Origin: Cylindrodendrum hubeiense
Lineage: Eukaryota; Ascomycota; Sordariomycetes; Hypocreales; Nectriaceae
Assembly (NCBI GenBank): GCA_014621425.1
Contig: JAANBB010000001.1
Coordinates: 1-64,000, forward strand
Direction: 5' to 3'
Length of the DNA stretch: 64,000 bases
Of this stretch, positions 54,323-64,000 are shown piece by piece (positions within the stretch are counted from its first letter, which is position 1; each line of letters begins with the position of its first letter). The translations under genes were made by a program, and so were the position numbers. The notes below the pieces were generated by a model. It ran no database searches. It was not told the DNA's origin and was given only the letters and a program-made list of their open reading frames with translations.

Positions 54323-56267
54323 CGTGATGTATCGAACATCGATGAGACAAAGCAAAGAGGAGAAATGGAGTAGTAAATCAGCGTACTGATATTTGACAGT
54401 GGGTGTAGTTGGGCCGGAGGGTATTTATACTTTCTTAGATTGACCACAGCGGTGAAAAGAGGTATATAATCGCGTGTCCCAAGCTTTAGGGGGCAATGTT
54501 CGATATTTCCGAAATGTTTCGATACGATACCATCGTCGTGGATCTCGGCGCCGAGCTGCTCAATTAGGTCACTGGCCTACTTCTGGACAGGGTCTTTCCC
54601 AGGATCGTATCAAAGCTCCACCCTTCTAGTCCACCGTAATAACCGACATGTCTCCAGTATTTTTATTTGTTGATAAAAGTCTCCACAAGTCTCGGAGTCG
54701 AATTCTGCAAGACACTCCTCTGTCCCAGTTCTGGTCTACGTTTGAAGTTACACCAAGTTCGCTCCACCATAACCATTGCCAACGGCAAACGACGTGCCAA
54801 TCGCCCAACACTTCATCACGGATACTAGAGCCCGCCATTTCCATAATACTCAAGCCTAGACTCCCGATTAGTAAACGTCATCCACATAGCATTGGTTTCA
54901 TAATGAAATTGAGCTCTCCGGTTCCTGCTGCACAATGACTTGCAAATACTCGGCGGTCCGAAATCGAAGTATTTAGTGGTAATAGGAGGCAGATCATATT
55001 TGGGTTCAAGTATTCAGACTTCATGTATCATCGTTTCGAATCAACGCCTTCAATGAGAGAAGTGGTTGCTTCAGCAGACGGAAAGTTGACAAATGGAAAA
55101 TTGAATATAGTCTGTTTCAGAAGATCAAGTCATATACAAGCTGAGAGACAAAACCATACGACGATGTTGCGCCATATCCACCAGCTTATGATTTATCAAG
55201 TAATCAGTTCTTATGAGATGATACTATAAAACGGCTACTAGACGTGGCCGATAATATCCCGCTCCTAAACCCATCGGCAGAAGACGGAAAGAGAGATGCT
55301 CGGCAATGGGCGGCCATTGGAGAAGGCGAATCGACTGCAGATGACACAGAGGTCACAGAAGCCAGCGGTGATGAAGACAGTAATACCGCCCGCGCCTATT
55401 GGGCAGGCAGTACAGGCCATATCGATCGCTTAATCGGTGTCTTCGGGGGCGCTGCGAGTATAAATACGCAAGTTCATAACGAGCTCGTCGCTAGTCCTCG
55501 ACATGCTACAGTAGCCGTGCTGGCTTTGGGCAGAGGTGGTGGATGCTGATGCTGATACTGCGGCCGGTGGTCAGAGCCAATGCTCGTGAAACCTGGCGGT
55601 GATTTGAAATGGCAAGTCAAAACGTGGGTCATCGCAGCAAGCGGATGACTAATGCCGAGAGCAGCGAGCCATTGAATGCAACCAGGCGAGCGCGCCCCAC
55701 GAGATTGCGCAGCACATGCAGGGCATCCAAGAGTGTGACATCGAGGTTTCAGAGGTCGTCGTGCCGTGTGAGGGCGTCACGCCAGTGTGTGCAGCATCAT
55801 GTAAAGAAAATATCGAGGTAGCCAATCTGCTTTTCCATTAGGGTGGATGCTAGAATGACGGAAAATACAGCATATATTCCAATCTATTCAGCATCATCAA
55901 ACTTGTTCGCCTTGGTGCAGACGCATCTCCACTCCGGCATGTCTCTGATTGGCAGTTTTGATTCCACACTTATTAGAGCAGGGGAAACTGGACCACTAAC
56001 CGGGCTTGGGATATTCACCCCTCCTTCAGCCTACCCTGCACCCCTCGACGAATCGCCTGATGGAAGCGCTGATGTACCAACACGTCTCTCACTGGTTATA
56101 TAGTCTTGGCTCTCTCGCATCTGAGTCGTCATGTTTCAGCATGAGTTTACTCATTTCTATCAGCTTTTTAAACTTGAAACCGTCAAAAAGTGTCAAACCC
56201 AGCTTAATCATCAATCTTTGTCAAACGTAAGCTCCGACACATTCCTCAACACCACACTCCCTTCAAC
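54323..56267. other. Long intergenic region with possible gene relics
   Basis: About 1.9 kb. A plus frame at about 55244-55549 without ATG (RLIGVFGGAASINTQVHNEL) and another at about 55650-55842 (EIAQHMQGIQECDIEVSEVV, ending NIEVANLLFH) look protein-like but have no start, partner exon or known family. They may be remnants of one decayed gene. No gene is called. Confidence 0.35.
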
Positions 56268-56714
56268 ATGGCACCGTCTCAGGAAGCTATGGAAATCATC
56301 ACGCGCAAGAAGCAGCAATACTGCCGGTTCGCTGATTCCAACCAATGGCACGAGTTTGACAACATCATGATGCCTGATTTCACAGCCGAATTCTTCAATG
56401 CTGAAGGCGAAATCCACGTCGAGAACAATACCGAATATCGCTTCGCGTCGCTCGAGGAGTGGAGAGGCTACTTCAGCAAAGCCTTTGAACAACTGCAAAC
56501 AATTCACATTGTCAGCCCCGCAGAATTCGAGGAAGTCAGCCCTGATGAGATCAAGGCCATTTTCACTGTCCTCTATCATGCTGGCACTAAGTCTGATACT
56601 GGAATGCATGGTACCGGCGGCGGTCATTACCATGAGATATGGAAGCGCAAGGGGGATGATTGGTTTATGCAGAGTATGAAGATGAACAGGCTGTATTGGA
56701 AGGTTTTGGCCTAG
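56268..56714 (+). CDS. SnoaL/NTF2-like small protein, 148 aa
   Basis: A single exon from MAPSQEAMEIITRKK to a stop at 56714. The pattern KQQYCRFADSNQWHEFDNIM, then PDFTAEFFNAEG, FASLEEWRGYFSKAFEQLQTIH, and the C-terminal GGHYHEIWKRKGDDWFMQSMKMNRLYWK, fits the NTF2-like cone fold with a His/Tyr-lined pocket. Fungal members in secondary-metabolite clusters act as cyclases, isomerases or dehydratases, so it is a candidate tailoring enzyme for the neighbouring PKS. The exact reaction is not predictable. It is convergent with the acyltransferase gene, with 135 bp between them. Confidence 0.82.
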   Translation: MAPSQEAMEIITRKKQQYCRFADSNQWHEFDNIMMPDFTAEFFNAEGEIHVENNTEYRFASLEEWRGYFSKAFEQLQTIHIVSPAEFEEVSPDEIKAIFTVLYHAGTKSDTGMHGTGGGHYHEIWKRKGDDWFMQSMKMNRLYWKVLA

Positions 56715-56849
56715 ATCAAATTCGTCATCACTGGCGAGTGATCACTGGAATGCGGCTTGCTGAGTAATTGAGAGTGTCGCGAAAGAACGGAAATAAATAT
56801 TTGGTTACTTCTCATACTCGATGACATTCATACGGAGGAGATGAACAAC

Positions 56850-58301
56850 TTAGTTAGCCAGTTTAGGCGTATCCGCGTCCTCCGCATCAACGCCTCTATA
56901 CTCGAAATACTTGTTCCACTCAGGGTCACTGATCAATGTCTGTGCCAGCTCCCTCTCGTAGAAAATAGCAAACTCGGGGCCCTCGTCCGATTCAGGCGAT
57001 GGATCGCGCGGCGGGTAGATGACAATGACGCCTACGGTTACACAATCCAGGATATGGCGATACGTCACAGGTTTGGCAAAGCCAAAGTCTGTTGACGTGA
57101 TATCAGCGTCGCGGTGGTCGGTCTGGAGCAGCGACATGGGCGGTTTTGAGTCGATGCGAATGTTCAAGGATGCCTTGTCTCGCACAGCCGCTACGATATT
57201 GAGCATTTGGTCGAGATTTTCTTGGTTGACGTTGTTCGTCAGCTTGCGGATGTACGCCGCCAGGTCAGAAAACGACCACTCGGACACAATGTCAGCCACC
57301 GTGGGCTGCGGGAATGGAGATGTTTCCGTCATTGCTGCGGACATGACGTTGCCGCGGATGCGCGCTGGCGGCTTGGGGCTGTGGAGGCGTCGTCGCATAT
57401 CGAGGGCTTCGCACCAGAACAGGTTGGACGATGGCTCGGGTTTGAAGACAGGCACGCGGACTCGGGTGAGGGTGCGCCAGATAAAGGCTGAAAAGGCGTC
57501 GTAGGTCGAGATCCAAGAGCCGTCGGTCGGCGTGGCAAGCTTCTTCAGCTCGGCAGCTTTGCTCTTGGGCAGGTGGAAGAGAAGCGAGATTCCGAGCTTC
57601 TGGTCAGGGTGACGCTCAGGTATCGGAGGTCCGTCGATCTTGTTTTCCTCCGGCACCTCTGGCTTGGTGATGCGTGAGACGTCAAGGCATGCCGGGTCCC
57701 AGGAGGGGAACTCAGCTCCGGTCGCGATGGCGTTGCAGTTCTCGGCCAGCTGATGCGTCAGGCCAGTCCAGCCCATGACATCCTGCGCGTAGTGGAGGTG
57801 GTGCATGTTGAAGACCAGCCCGCCACGGATGAAGTTGGCTTTGTAGGCCGCGACAATTGGGCTGCTGTCAGGATGGGCTTCGGGTTTCTCGCCGTACGTC
57901 ATCGGGTCAACACTCCAGAGTTTGAGATCGCCCAGAGTCACCGCGCTGAAGTTGGTCTTCTCAAGATCATCAAATGTCGGGTAGTTGTCATCGGGCGAGT
58001 CAAGCCATTGGACAAACAGTCGCACAGTACTATTCTTCTTCTTCACGAACGAGTGGCCGCCTTCGGGATCCTTCTCAATCGTGCCACACATGTGGCGTTC
58101 CTGGCTGAGGGTCCGCTCAAGACCGGCCTTAAGCACTTCAACCGCCTTAGTCTTATCAGCATCGTCAAGCCGGAAGAATAGAGCATAGTTGTTGTAAGTG
58201 CAAACGGACAGGTAATCGAGAGTCGAAACCTTGAATCTTTCTTCCTCGGGATCATTTTCCCAGCCGAATGGGTGGAGGTGGAAGACTTCTTGCTTGGCCA
58301 T
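56850..58301 (-). CDS. BAHD-type acyltransferase (PF02458 family), 483 aa
   Basis: A single exon beginning MAKQEVFHLHPFGWEND. The catalytic HXXXD motif is in MHHLHYAQDVMGW (His-Tyr-Ala-Gln-Asp). The structural motif usually DFGWG near the C-terminus appears as TDFGFAKPVTYRH, a modified form. Length is normal for the family, which includes trichothecene 3-O-acetyltransferase and many cluster enzymes that acylate alcohols with acyl-CoA or carrier-bound acyl groups. The acyl donor and acceptor are unknown. Position within the PKS neighbourhood suggests it esterifies the polyketide. The protein is probably cytosolic; no signal peptide or membrane helix is visible. Confidence 0.88.
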   Translation of the reverse strand: MAKQEVFHLHPFGWENDPEEERFKVSTLDYLSVCTYNNYALFFRLDDADKTKAVEVLKAGLERTLSQERHMCGTIEKDPEGGHSFVKKKNSTVRLFVQWLDSPDDNYPTFDDLEKTNFSAVTLGDLKLWSVDPMTYGEKPEAHPDSSPIVAAYKANFIRGGLVFNMHHLHYAQDVMGWTGLTHQLAENCNAIATGAEFPSWDPACLDVSRITKPEVPEENKIDGPPIPERHPDQKLGISLLFHLPKSKAAELKKLATPTDGSWISTYDAFSAFIWRTLTRVRVPVFKPEPSSNLFWCEALDMRRRLHSPKPPARIRGNVMSAAMTETSPFPQPTVADIVSEWSFSDLAAYIRKLTNNVNQENLDQMLNIVAAVRDKASLNIRIDSKPPMSLLQTDHRDADITSTDFGFAKPVTYRHILDCVTVGVIVIYPPRDPSPESDEGPEFAIFYERELAQTLISDPEWNKYFEYRGVDAEDADTPKLAN

Positions 58302-59782
58302 GATGAGACGAGTAGCTGTGTGACGTGCTGGGAGAGGTTCACGCTAGGTGAAAGGGTGGTGGATGGTCGCCACAGAGATATGGATGCAACCCCATATCCT
58401 TATGGATTGCAGAGGGGTAAAGAAAAGACAAATGCACATGGATAAAGTCATATCTCCACGGCTCGTCTGTAGGTCACATCTCCTCATATCCTGGCGCATG
58501 CACTTACGACCCCTGGTTCGAACTGGAATATGAGGGGAAAGCACCTTGATTGGCGTGCCTCCACTGCATAACGCGCAGAGTTGACAGTGGTTAGCGGGCC
58601 CCTTTTCATTACAGCCTTTAATGTAACGATACGGGGATTATCTGTGGACTGATGCTGATGGTTGGATGCGGGAAAATAGATAAGATCGGGTAATTACTGC
58701 AACCAACAGGTTCTCCACTGGGTAATTCGTAGGAGAACGCAAACCCCTGGCCCGGATAAATGGTTTGTTACGGGTAACGATATGAAAACGTTTGTTGGTT
58801 CAGTCCCTGCAGAACACCACGTCATTATGTGCAATTGAGGCGAGGAAACTGTAGGATGGTACTTGACCAGCATTCTCGTCAACGAAACGGAACGTGCTTG
58901 AACTACTCCCGAAACCCTTGCACCTCATGTGCATCCGTCCGGTACACTCGGCATATGACAGAGACAGGAACTTTGAGACTACCAGGCAGATCTATTTAGC
59001 GTGGTTTTAATTACTCGGCTGATTGGACTGCATCATGGAGATGAAATTTCTACGCCGCATCAAGGGCAACCATTGTGCGTGAACACGTAATGCATCCCTC
59101 GTGTGTTGGCTCGTACCTGGAACTGATCTACTCAGCACTTCCTGATTTGAAACGCCACCGAATTTCCCCTCACGAGTAAAAAGCCCTATCCAATACGAAC
59201 ACCGAGGATGAAAGCACATGCATCTCTGGGGCAGTTACCGTTACCAGTTACCGTTACCGTGTTACCCCGTGCTTGGCAACTAGGGTCGAACGTCAAGAGG
59301 AACAGTCTGCATATTTATCTCGTAAGACTCCGCAAAAAGTCCCACACCAGCACTGATCACTACGACGAGTGCTTGGTTGAGCATCTTGTTGGTTCGTGGT
59401 GGCACAGCGCCCTGGAGATTCTGCGCTGACCGTTGCATCGGGACACACACTTCCGTCTTTCCGTATATACCCAGGCTAAAGCCGGGATGGTGAGAGTCAC
59501 CCCTTACAGTGGTTCAATTCAGCCCGTAAGAACATATGCATGATTGTTTCGAACCCCGGACTTATACCCTGCGCTCGTGTTGAAAAACAGGGGCGTCCGG
59601 GACGGGTTCCTGCCTCCCCGAATCCCATTGAAAATCCCTGCAGCTCTGCTCTCTCAGTCTCATAACGGCATTTGGAAGTCTCCCATCCAAGCGCGACCGT
59701 TAATAAGCCAGTCAGCTCATTCCGTTGCGTGGCGGAGTGTTGGGACACGTTTGCTGAGCTTCTGACAACTCTTGCCATTGCC
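58302..59782. other. Divergent intergenic region, nothing recognised
   Basis: About 1.5 kb between the acyltransferase start (minus) and the rhodopsin-like gene (plus). It contains a short triple GTTACCGTTACC-type repeat near 59233-59265. Frames present are short and lack domain patterns. Confidence 0.4.
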
Positions 59783-61257
59783 ATGGACCTCGAAGGCCCA
59801 GCTCTTGCGCCGCCGGATGGCGTCACGTCCAACTTCAATAACCCTCCGAATCGTAACGACCTCGCCTGGGGCGTGTTGTTAACATGCTCCATCATCACTA
59901 CCATTTGCTTCTGCGTTCGCGCGTATGGCAGGTTGTACTTGGCGAGGAAGTTTCAGACTGAAGAAGGTATGTAAGCTGATATCTTGGTCCCATAATCCGG
60001 AATGGGGGGAAGTAAGCACCGCTAACGTGGCTCGCAATGCAGTGCTTGTAACTCTCGCCTATGTGCGTTAATGTGTGAACAAGATAACTGGCAGCATCAG
60101 CTGACGATAATTCTTAAGGGCTGTTTTTGGGGCAGCGCATATTCAACCTTCAAGTTGATCTCTGTGCCCGGGTATTTCGTGCATCAGTGGAATGTCCGAC
60201 TTAAAGAAATAATACCGACGCAATACGTGAGCCTTGTTACTTCGAGCTTCTTGACATGTCGTTCGCTGACTGGAATCAGTGGGTTTTCATTTTTGGAGTC
60301 TGCTACTCGTTTGTCCTGCCGTTGCTTAAAATCGCCATCCTGGTCGAGTGGTGTCGCGTCTTCGTCCTCCCGGGCAGCAAGGCCAAGAGTGTTTTCTTCT
60401 GGGGCTGCGTCGTTGTTATATTCATCCAGATCACTGCGAATATTGCGATTGTGGTAGCTTTGAACATGCAATGTACGCCCCACAGCGCCATCTGGGACTT
60501 TACGATCGAAAGTAAATGCTGGGAGTTGTTCAAGCTGCAGGTCGCTTCGGCTAGCATTCATCTCATCTGCGACGTTGCCATCTTTTTACTGCCACAGCGC
60601 ATGATATGGACATTGAAGATGACGTGGAGGAAGCGTCTGGGTATCTCCATCATTTTTGGCCTTGGTCTAGTGTAAGTTCCATGTTGTCTATCGCCAGGAC
60701 TGCTCCGAAACTTTGACTGCGAAACTGACGTTGGCGATGCGGTGTATAGTGCCTGTGTCTCGGCCGGTTTTAGGTTGGGTGTGACGATTACTCATGGGAA
60801 AGCCGCCGATGCGGTTTACACGCTTGGTCCGTTGGCTTTCTGGGCGACGGCTGAGATGACGTGTGGGTTCTTCATTGTCTGCATCCCTTGCATCCCCAAG
60901 ATCCTCAGAGAAACCGGAGTTATTCGCGCGTTTAAAAAGCGCTTCGGCATGAAGGCAACGGACCCCGACTCGCGACCGACGGCTGAAACATACGGAGGAA
61001 CAGACGGATCGAAAAACAGCAAACTGAGGACCACGAGCTCGAATGCATACTACAAGCTAGATGAGGATGGCGTACCACTACAGGCATTGTCAGGGTCCGA
61101 ATCGACGGAGCAACTACGCGCGGAACAGCCCGTAAACTCGCACGGCGTAACAGTTACACGGACAACGCAGGTCATGGTTACCCATGATGAGAATGGACAC
61201 AACGAAGGCGGAACGAGCAAGCTGTATCTTAAGTCCCAGCAACCGTGGCCGCGATGA
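59783..61257 (+). CDS. Fungal rhodopsin-domain integral membrane protein, 403 aa
   Basis: Five exons: 59783-59966, 60043-60062 (20 bp), 60119-60226, 60280-60671, 60750-61257, closing at 403 residues. Seven membrane segments are expected; examples are WGVLLTCSIITTICFCVRAY, WVFIFGVCYSFVLPLLKIAIL, FFWGCVVVIFIQITANIAIVV and GPLAFWATAEMTCGFFIVCIP. The conserved GCFWGSAYSTFKLISVPG, KIAILVEWCRVF, LNMQCTPHSAIWDF and EMTCGFFIVCIPCIPKIL blocks fit the fungal rhodopsin (PTH11-related) domain, without an extracellular CFEM part. The last ~120 residues are a polar cytosolic tail. Such proteins are common near PKS clusters; ligand and role are unknown. No retinal-binding Lys is evident in the last helix. 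Confidence 0.85.
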
Positions 61258-62365
61258 ATGGCGTCAGTGGTGCGTCGCACTCAACAGTGCCATTTTCGAT
61301 GAATAAGTTTGGACTTTCAGGGATAACGAAAATTTCGGGGAGTTTGGTATTGATGACTAGGGGAGAGGAGCTGGGATATGTGTATGCATGCGATTCCGTC
61401 TTCGTGTGTTTACGCTAGGAGATAACACGCAAATATCCGCAATAACGATGACTGGGCCTTAGCTGCGGCCATTTTCTCAACATTCGACCCCAAATAATTT
61501 TACATGACCCTCTGATCACACAGTTCAACATATAACTCTTTGGATATGATTCCAATAAACCAATAGGCTAATTTGGGTTGCTTCGTTGGCCATGCAACTG
61601 TCAATGGTACCATCTCGCCCAAATTACTAGCGGCACATTGCACTTCCCCAAACGCTACTGTAGCATGTGGCTAAATTGATTGCGGAGGGACGGTATCATT
61701 GTATATGGCATGCGTTTAGCCTTCGGGGAGAAAGGCCCGTTCTCCGATGTAGACGTCGTCCCGGTGCATTGCGCGGCACAGTTATGGCACAGTCAAAGCA
61801 AGGAATGGATTCGGGCCTGTTTCAGCTCAGGTGGTTGCGCTTCCAGTGCCCGAAGATGGTAATAGAGACCGACTATCTTTAATCAGAAGGATTTATTCCC
61901 AGTCCTAATTTAGCACCTTCGGGTTTCTCTGTCTTTTGTTGAACATCGCACGATTCTGGGGACCCTTGCTCGTTTTGGTGGTCCTGTCACCATGGGTCTC
62001 GCCCCGCCACTGAGCATTTGTTGGAGTTATTACCCTACGTGTAGATCCGTAAACCCGAGATACGTTAACTGTTTCTGTATACTGCAGAGTATCGGCGATG
62101 GAGACTTGAGCAGCCTAATCCAAGGAAGAACTCGGCGAGTCCGCAGGCTGTCGATACGAGACTAGCATACGCATGCAGGTACTGCTGCTGTAAGACGGAG
62201 TCACTGGAGACGCGAATACTAGCGCATTTCAACACGAGGGAGGCGGAGCTTATGACACGTGTATCAAGAGGTCGTACGCAGAAGGATAGAGCCCAGCTAC
62301 TGGCATTTTCAATATCAACTTCGCTCAAGATCTTTCAACTTTTCTGGGCTAAGACACAAGCAACT
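61258..62365. other. Intergenic region upstream of the PKS
   Basis: About 1.1 kb between two plus-strand genes; it must hold the PKS promoter. The PKS frame is open upstream to 62252 but lacks a better start. No coding segment or repeat is otherwise supported. Confidence 0.4.
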
Positions 62366-64000
62366 ATGATGCAAACTACGGACTCAAACTTGCGGTCGGG
62401 GATGCCAGCAACCGACGACATTGCCATCGTGGGATACTCTTTTAAGCTTCCCCAGGATGTAAACGATGACTCCTCTTTCTGGGAGGTGCTTGAGAACCGA
62501 CGCAATTTGATGACGACCTGGCCCGAGTCCCGTTTTACCACGGATGCGTTTATGAATAACAACGCCCGCAAGGTATAGTAGAAATTTCCAATGGATACGG
62601 ACACTGCTGTAACTATTATTGTGATAGACACCTGGCCTCGGAGGGCATTTCATCAATGAAAATGTGGGTGCTTTCGATGCCCCATTCTTCTCCGTCACGT
62701 CAAAGGAGGCGGCCGCAATGGACCCGATGCAGCGCTGGACTTTGGAGGCGTCATATCACGCATTCGAAAAGGGTGAGGATTTCATTCTCATAACCTGCTA
62801 CTCTAATCACGCTAATGCAATGTTTGTAGCCGGAATGCCGGCGGAGAGTCTCAGGGGCTCACCCACCGCTGTCTTCTCGGCGTCCATGTTAGAGGACTAC
62901 GCTAGAATGACGGCTATGGACCCGGATAATGCTGAACGCACGGCTGCCACCAGTAGCACCGTGTCTTGTGTCATCCCGAATCGCGTTAGCTGGTATTTCG
63001 ATTTGCGTGGGCCCAGTATCCATGTCAACACGGCCTGCTCGAGTAGTTTGTCGGCTGTGGATATTGCCTGTAAGACTCTTCACAGTGGTGATGCATCGTG
63101 TGTAAGCGACAGTCGATCCTTTTTGGCTGCATCCGCAGAACGCTTACCACGATTCAATACAGGCATTGGTTACAGGAGCCAACCTACTTCTCGATCCGTC
63201 CATCTTCGAAATACTATATGCGCAGGATTTCCTATCGCCCGACGGCGTGTGCCACAGTTTCGACCACCGCGCAAATGGATACGCACGAGGTGAGGGCGTC
63301 ATTGCTCTTGTCCTAAAGCCTATATCGAGCGCTATTCGAAACGGTGACATGATTCGCGCCGTCATTCGATCGACGGGCTCGAATCAGGACGGACGCACTC
63401 CAGTACTTACCCAGCCTAACCCCTACTCGCAGGAGGAGTTGATCAGACATGTGTATAAGCGAGCCAATCTCTCTCTGAGTGAAACGCGGTATGTCGAAGC
63501 CCACGGTACGTTAGATCTATACACTGGAACAGCTTAAAGTCACCCTAATTGAATGGGCAACAGGAACCGGCACACCAGTGGGTGACCCAATCGAGATGAA
63601 GGCGATAGGGCGAGTTTTTCGAGAAGTCCGATCACATGATGAGCCTCTTTACGTGTAAGCCACGAATTTCGTCACCATTCTACAAATCCAACAGACTCTA
63701 ATCTCAACCTTGGTAGTGGTTCTGTGAAGGCAAATTTCGGCCACCTTGAAGGAGCTAGCGCCCTGGTTAGTATCATCAAGTGCATCTGTAGGTACTCTGC
63801 CACTTATTTATATCCGTTGAAAGAACACTTGGATAGTCATTAACAGTTGTTTTAGTGATTCTGGAAAAGGGAATCATCCCACCAAATGCACTATTTGAAA
63901 AGATCAACCCCGCTATTGACCTTGACTTCTACCGCGCTGAGGTTAGTGTGCTGCCAGAGAGCTCGTTGGTATTGAGCACGCGTTGACTTACACACATCCA
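62366..64000 (+). CDS. Highly reducing polyketide synthase, 5' part (KS domain; runs off window)
   Basis: Exons: 62366-62572, 62628-62772, 62830-63101, 63163-63505, 63564-63654, 63717-63787, then 63856 to about 63941, after which a donor GTTAGT is likely and the gene leaves the window. It starts [12 protein letters not shown], and the ketosynthase follows at once: [42 protein letters not shown], the catalytic Cys in [13 protein letters not shown], the catalytic His in [15 protein letters not shown] and [12 protein letters not shown]. The lack of a starter-ACP-transacylase domain before KS points to a reducing rather than non-reducing type. Six introns in 1.5 kb is high for a PKS. Downstream domains are not visible, so the product class is unknown. 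Confidence 0.92.

Noticed and set aside
55244..55842. Two protein-like fragments
   Set aside because: No start codons, no joining introns and no recognised family; kept only as possible relics.
61244..61256. Further GGCCGCGATGA match to the shared motif
   Set aside because: It lies in the coding end of the rhodopsin-like gene and lacks the ACTAA half that contains the TTAGTCA core.

Overview
The window is nuclear DNA of a filamentous ascomycete (Pezizomycotina; a Eurotiomycete-like fungus fits best, but the species cannot be named from sequence alone). The reasons are the many short GT-AG introns of about 45-75 bp with CTAAC/CTGAC-like branch points, a HET-domain gene, NACHT-WD40 and NB-ARC-TPR receptors, a Clr5 protein, a LaeA-like methyltransferase and a highly reducing polyketide synthase. 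Splice sites below were read by eye and checked for frame continuity; none is supported by RNA data.

Left flank (1-9.4 kb): the 3' part of a Zn2Cys6-type regulator, an intracellular GH5 glycosidase and a divergent MFS sugar transporter that share a promoter with tandem GC-rich repeats, a probable transposon relic, a small two-exon membrane-protein gene and a Clr5-domain gene.

Centre (10-48 kb): an island of genes of the fungal non-self-recognition and programmed-cell-death repertoire. It holds a HET-domain protein; a NACHT-WD40 receptor cut short by two in-frame TAG codons at CAG positions of its WD40 repeats (a RIP-like signature) and carrying an N-terminal HET-s-like amyloid motif; a small divergent ORF with a matching motif; a PNP-domain protein with C-terminal zinc knuckles; a divergent pair of NB-ARC-TPR receptor and PNP-domain effector whose N- and C-terminal ends carry matching glycine/asparagine-rich motifs; a CorA-like channel; a GLEYA adhesin; a large AAA ATPase with acidic and RGG tails; a STAND-like protein lacking a P-loop; and a 1301-residue protein joining a degenerate SesB-like hydrolase, ankyrins and a CorA-like membrane end. 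A frameshifted membrane dipeptidase and a LaeA-like methyltransferase lie among them. A 15-bp motif containing TTAGTCA recurs upstream of three of these genes.

Right flank (50-64 kb): an aldehyde dehydrogenase, then what looks like one side of a polyketide gene cluster: an AveC-like polytopic membrane protein, a SnoaL-like small protein, a BAHD-type acyltransferase, a fungal rhodopsin-domain membrane protein and the 5' end of a highly reducing PKS that runs off the window.

The most interesting signals are the two putative receptor/effector pairs linked by short amyloid-type motifs. In both, one motif copy lies in an exon or microgene that simple ORF calling would miss.
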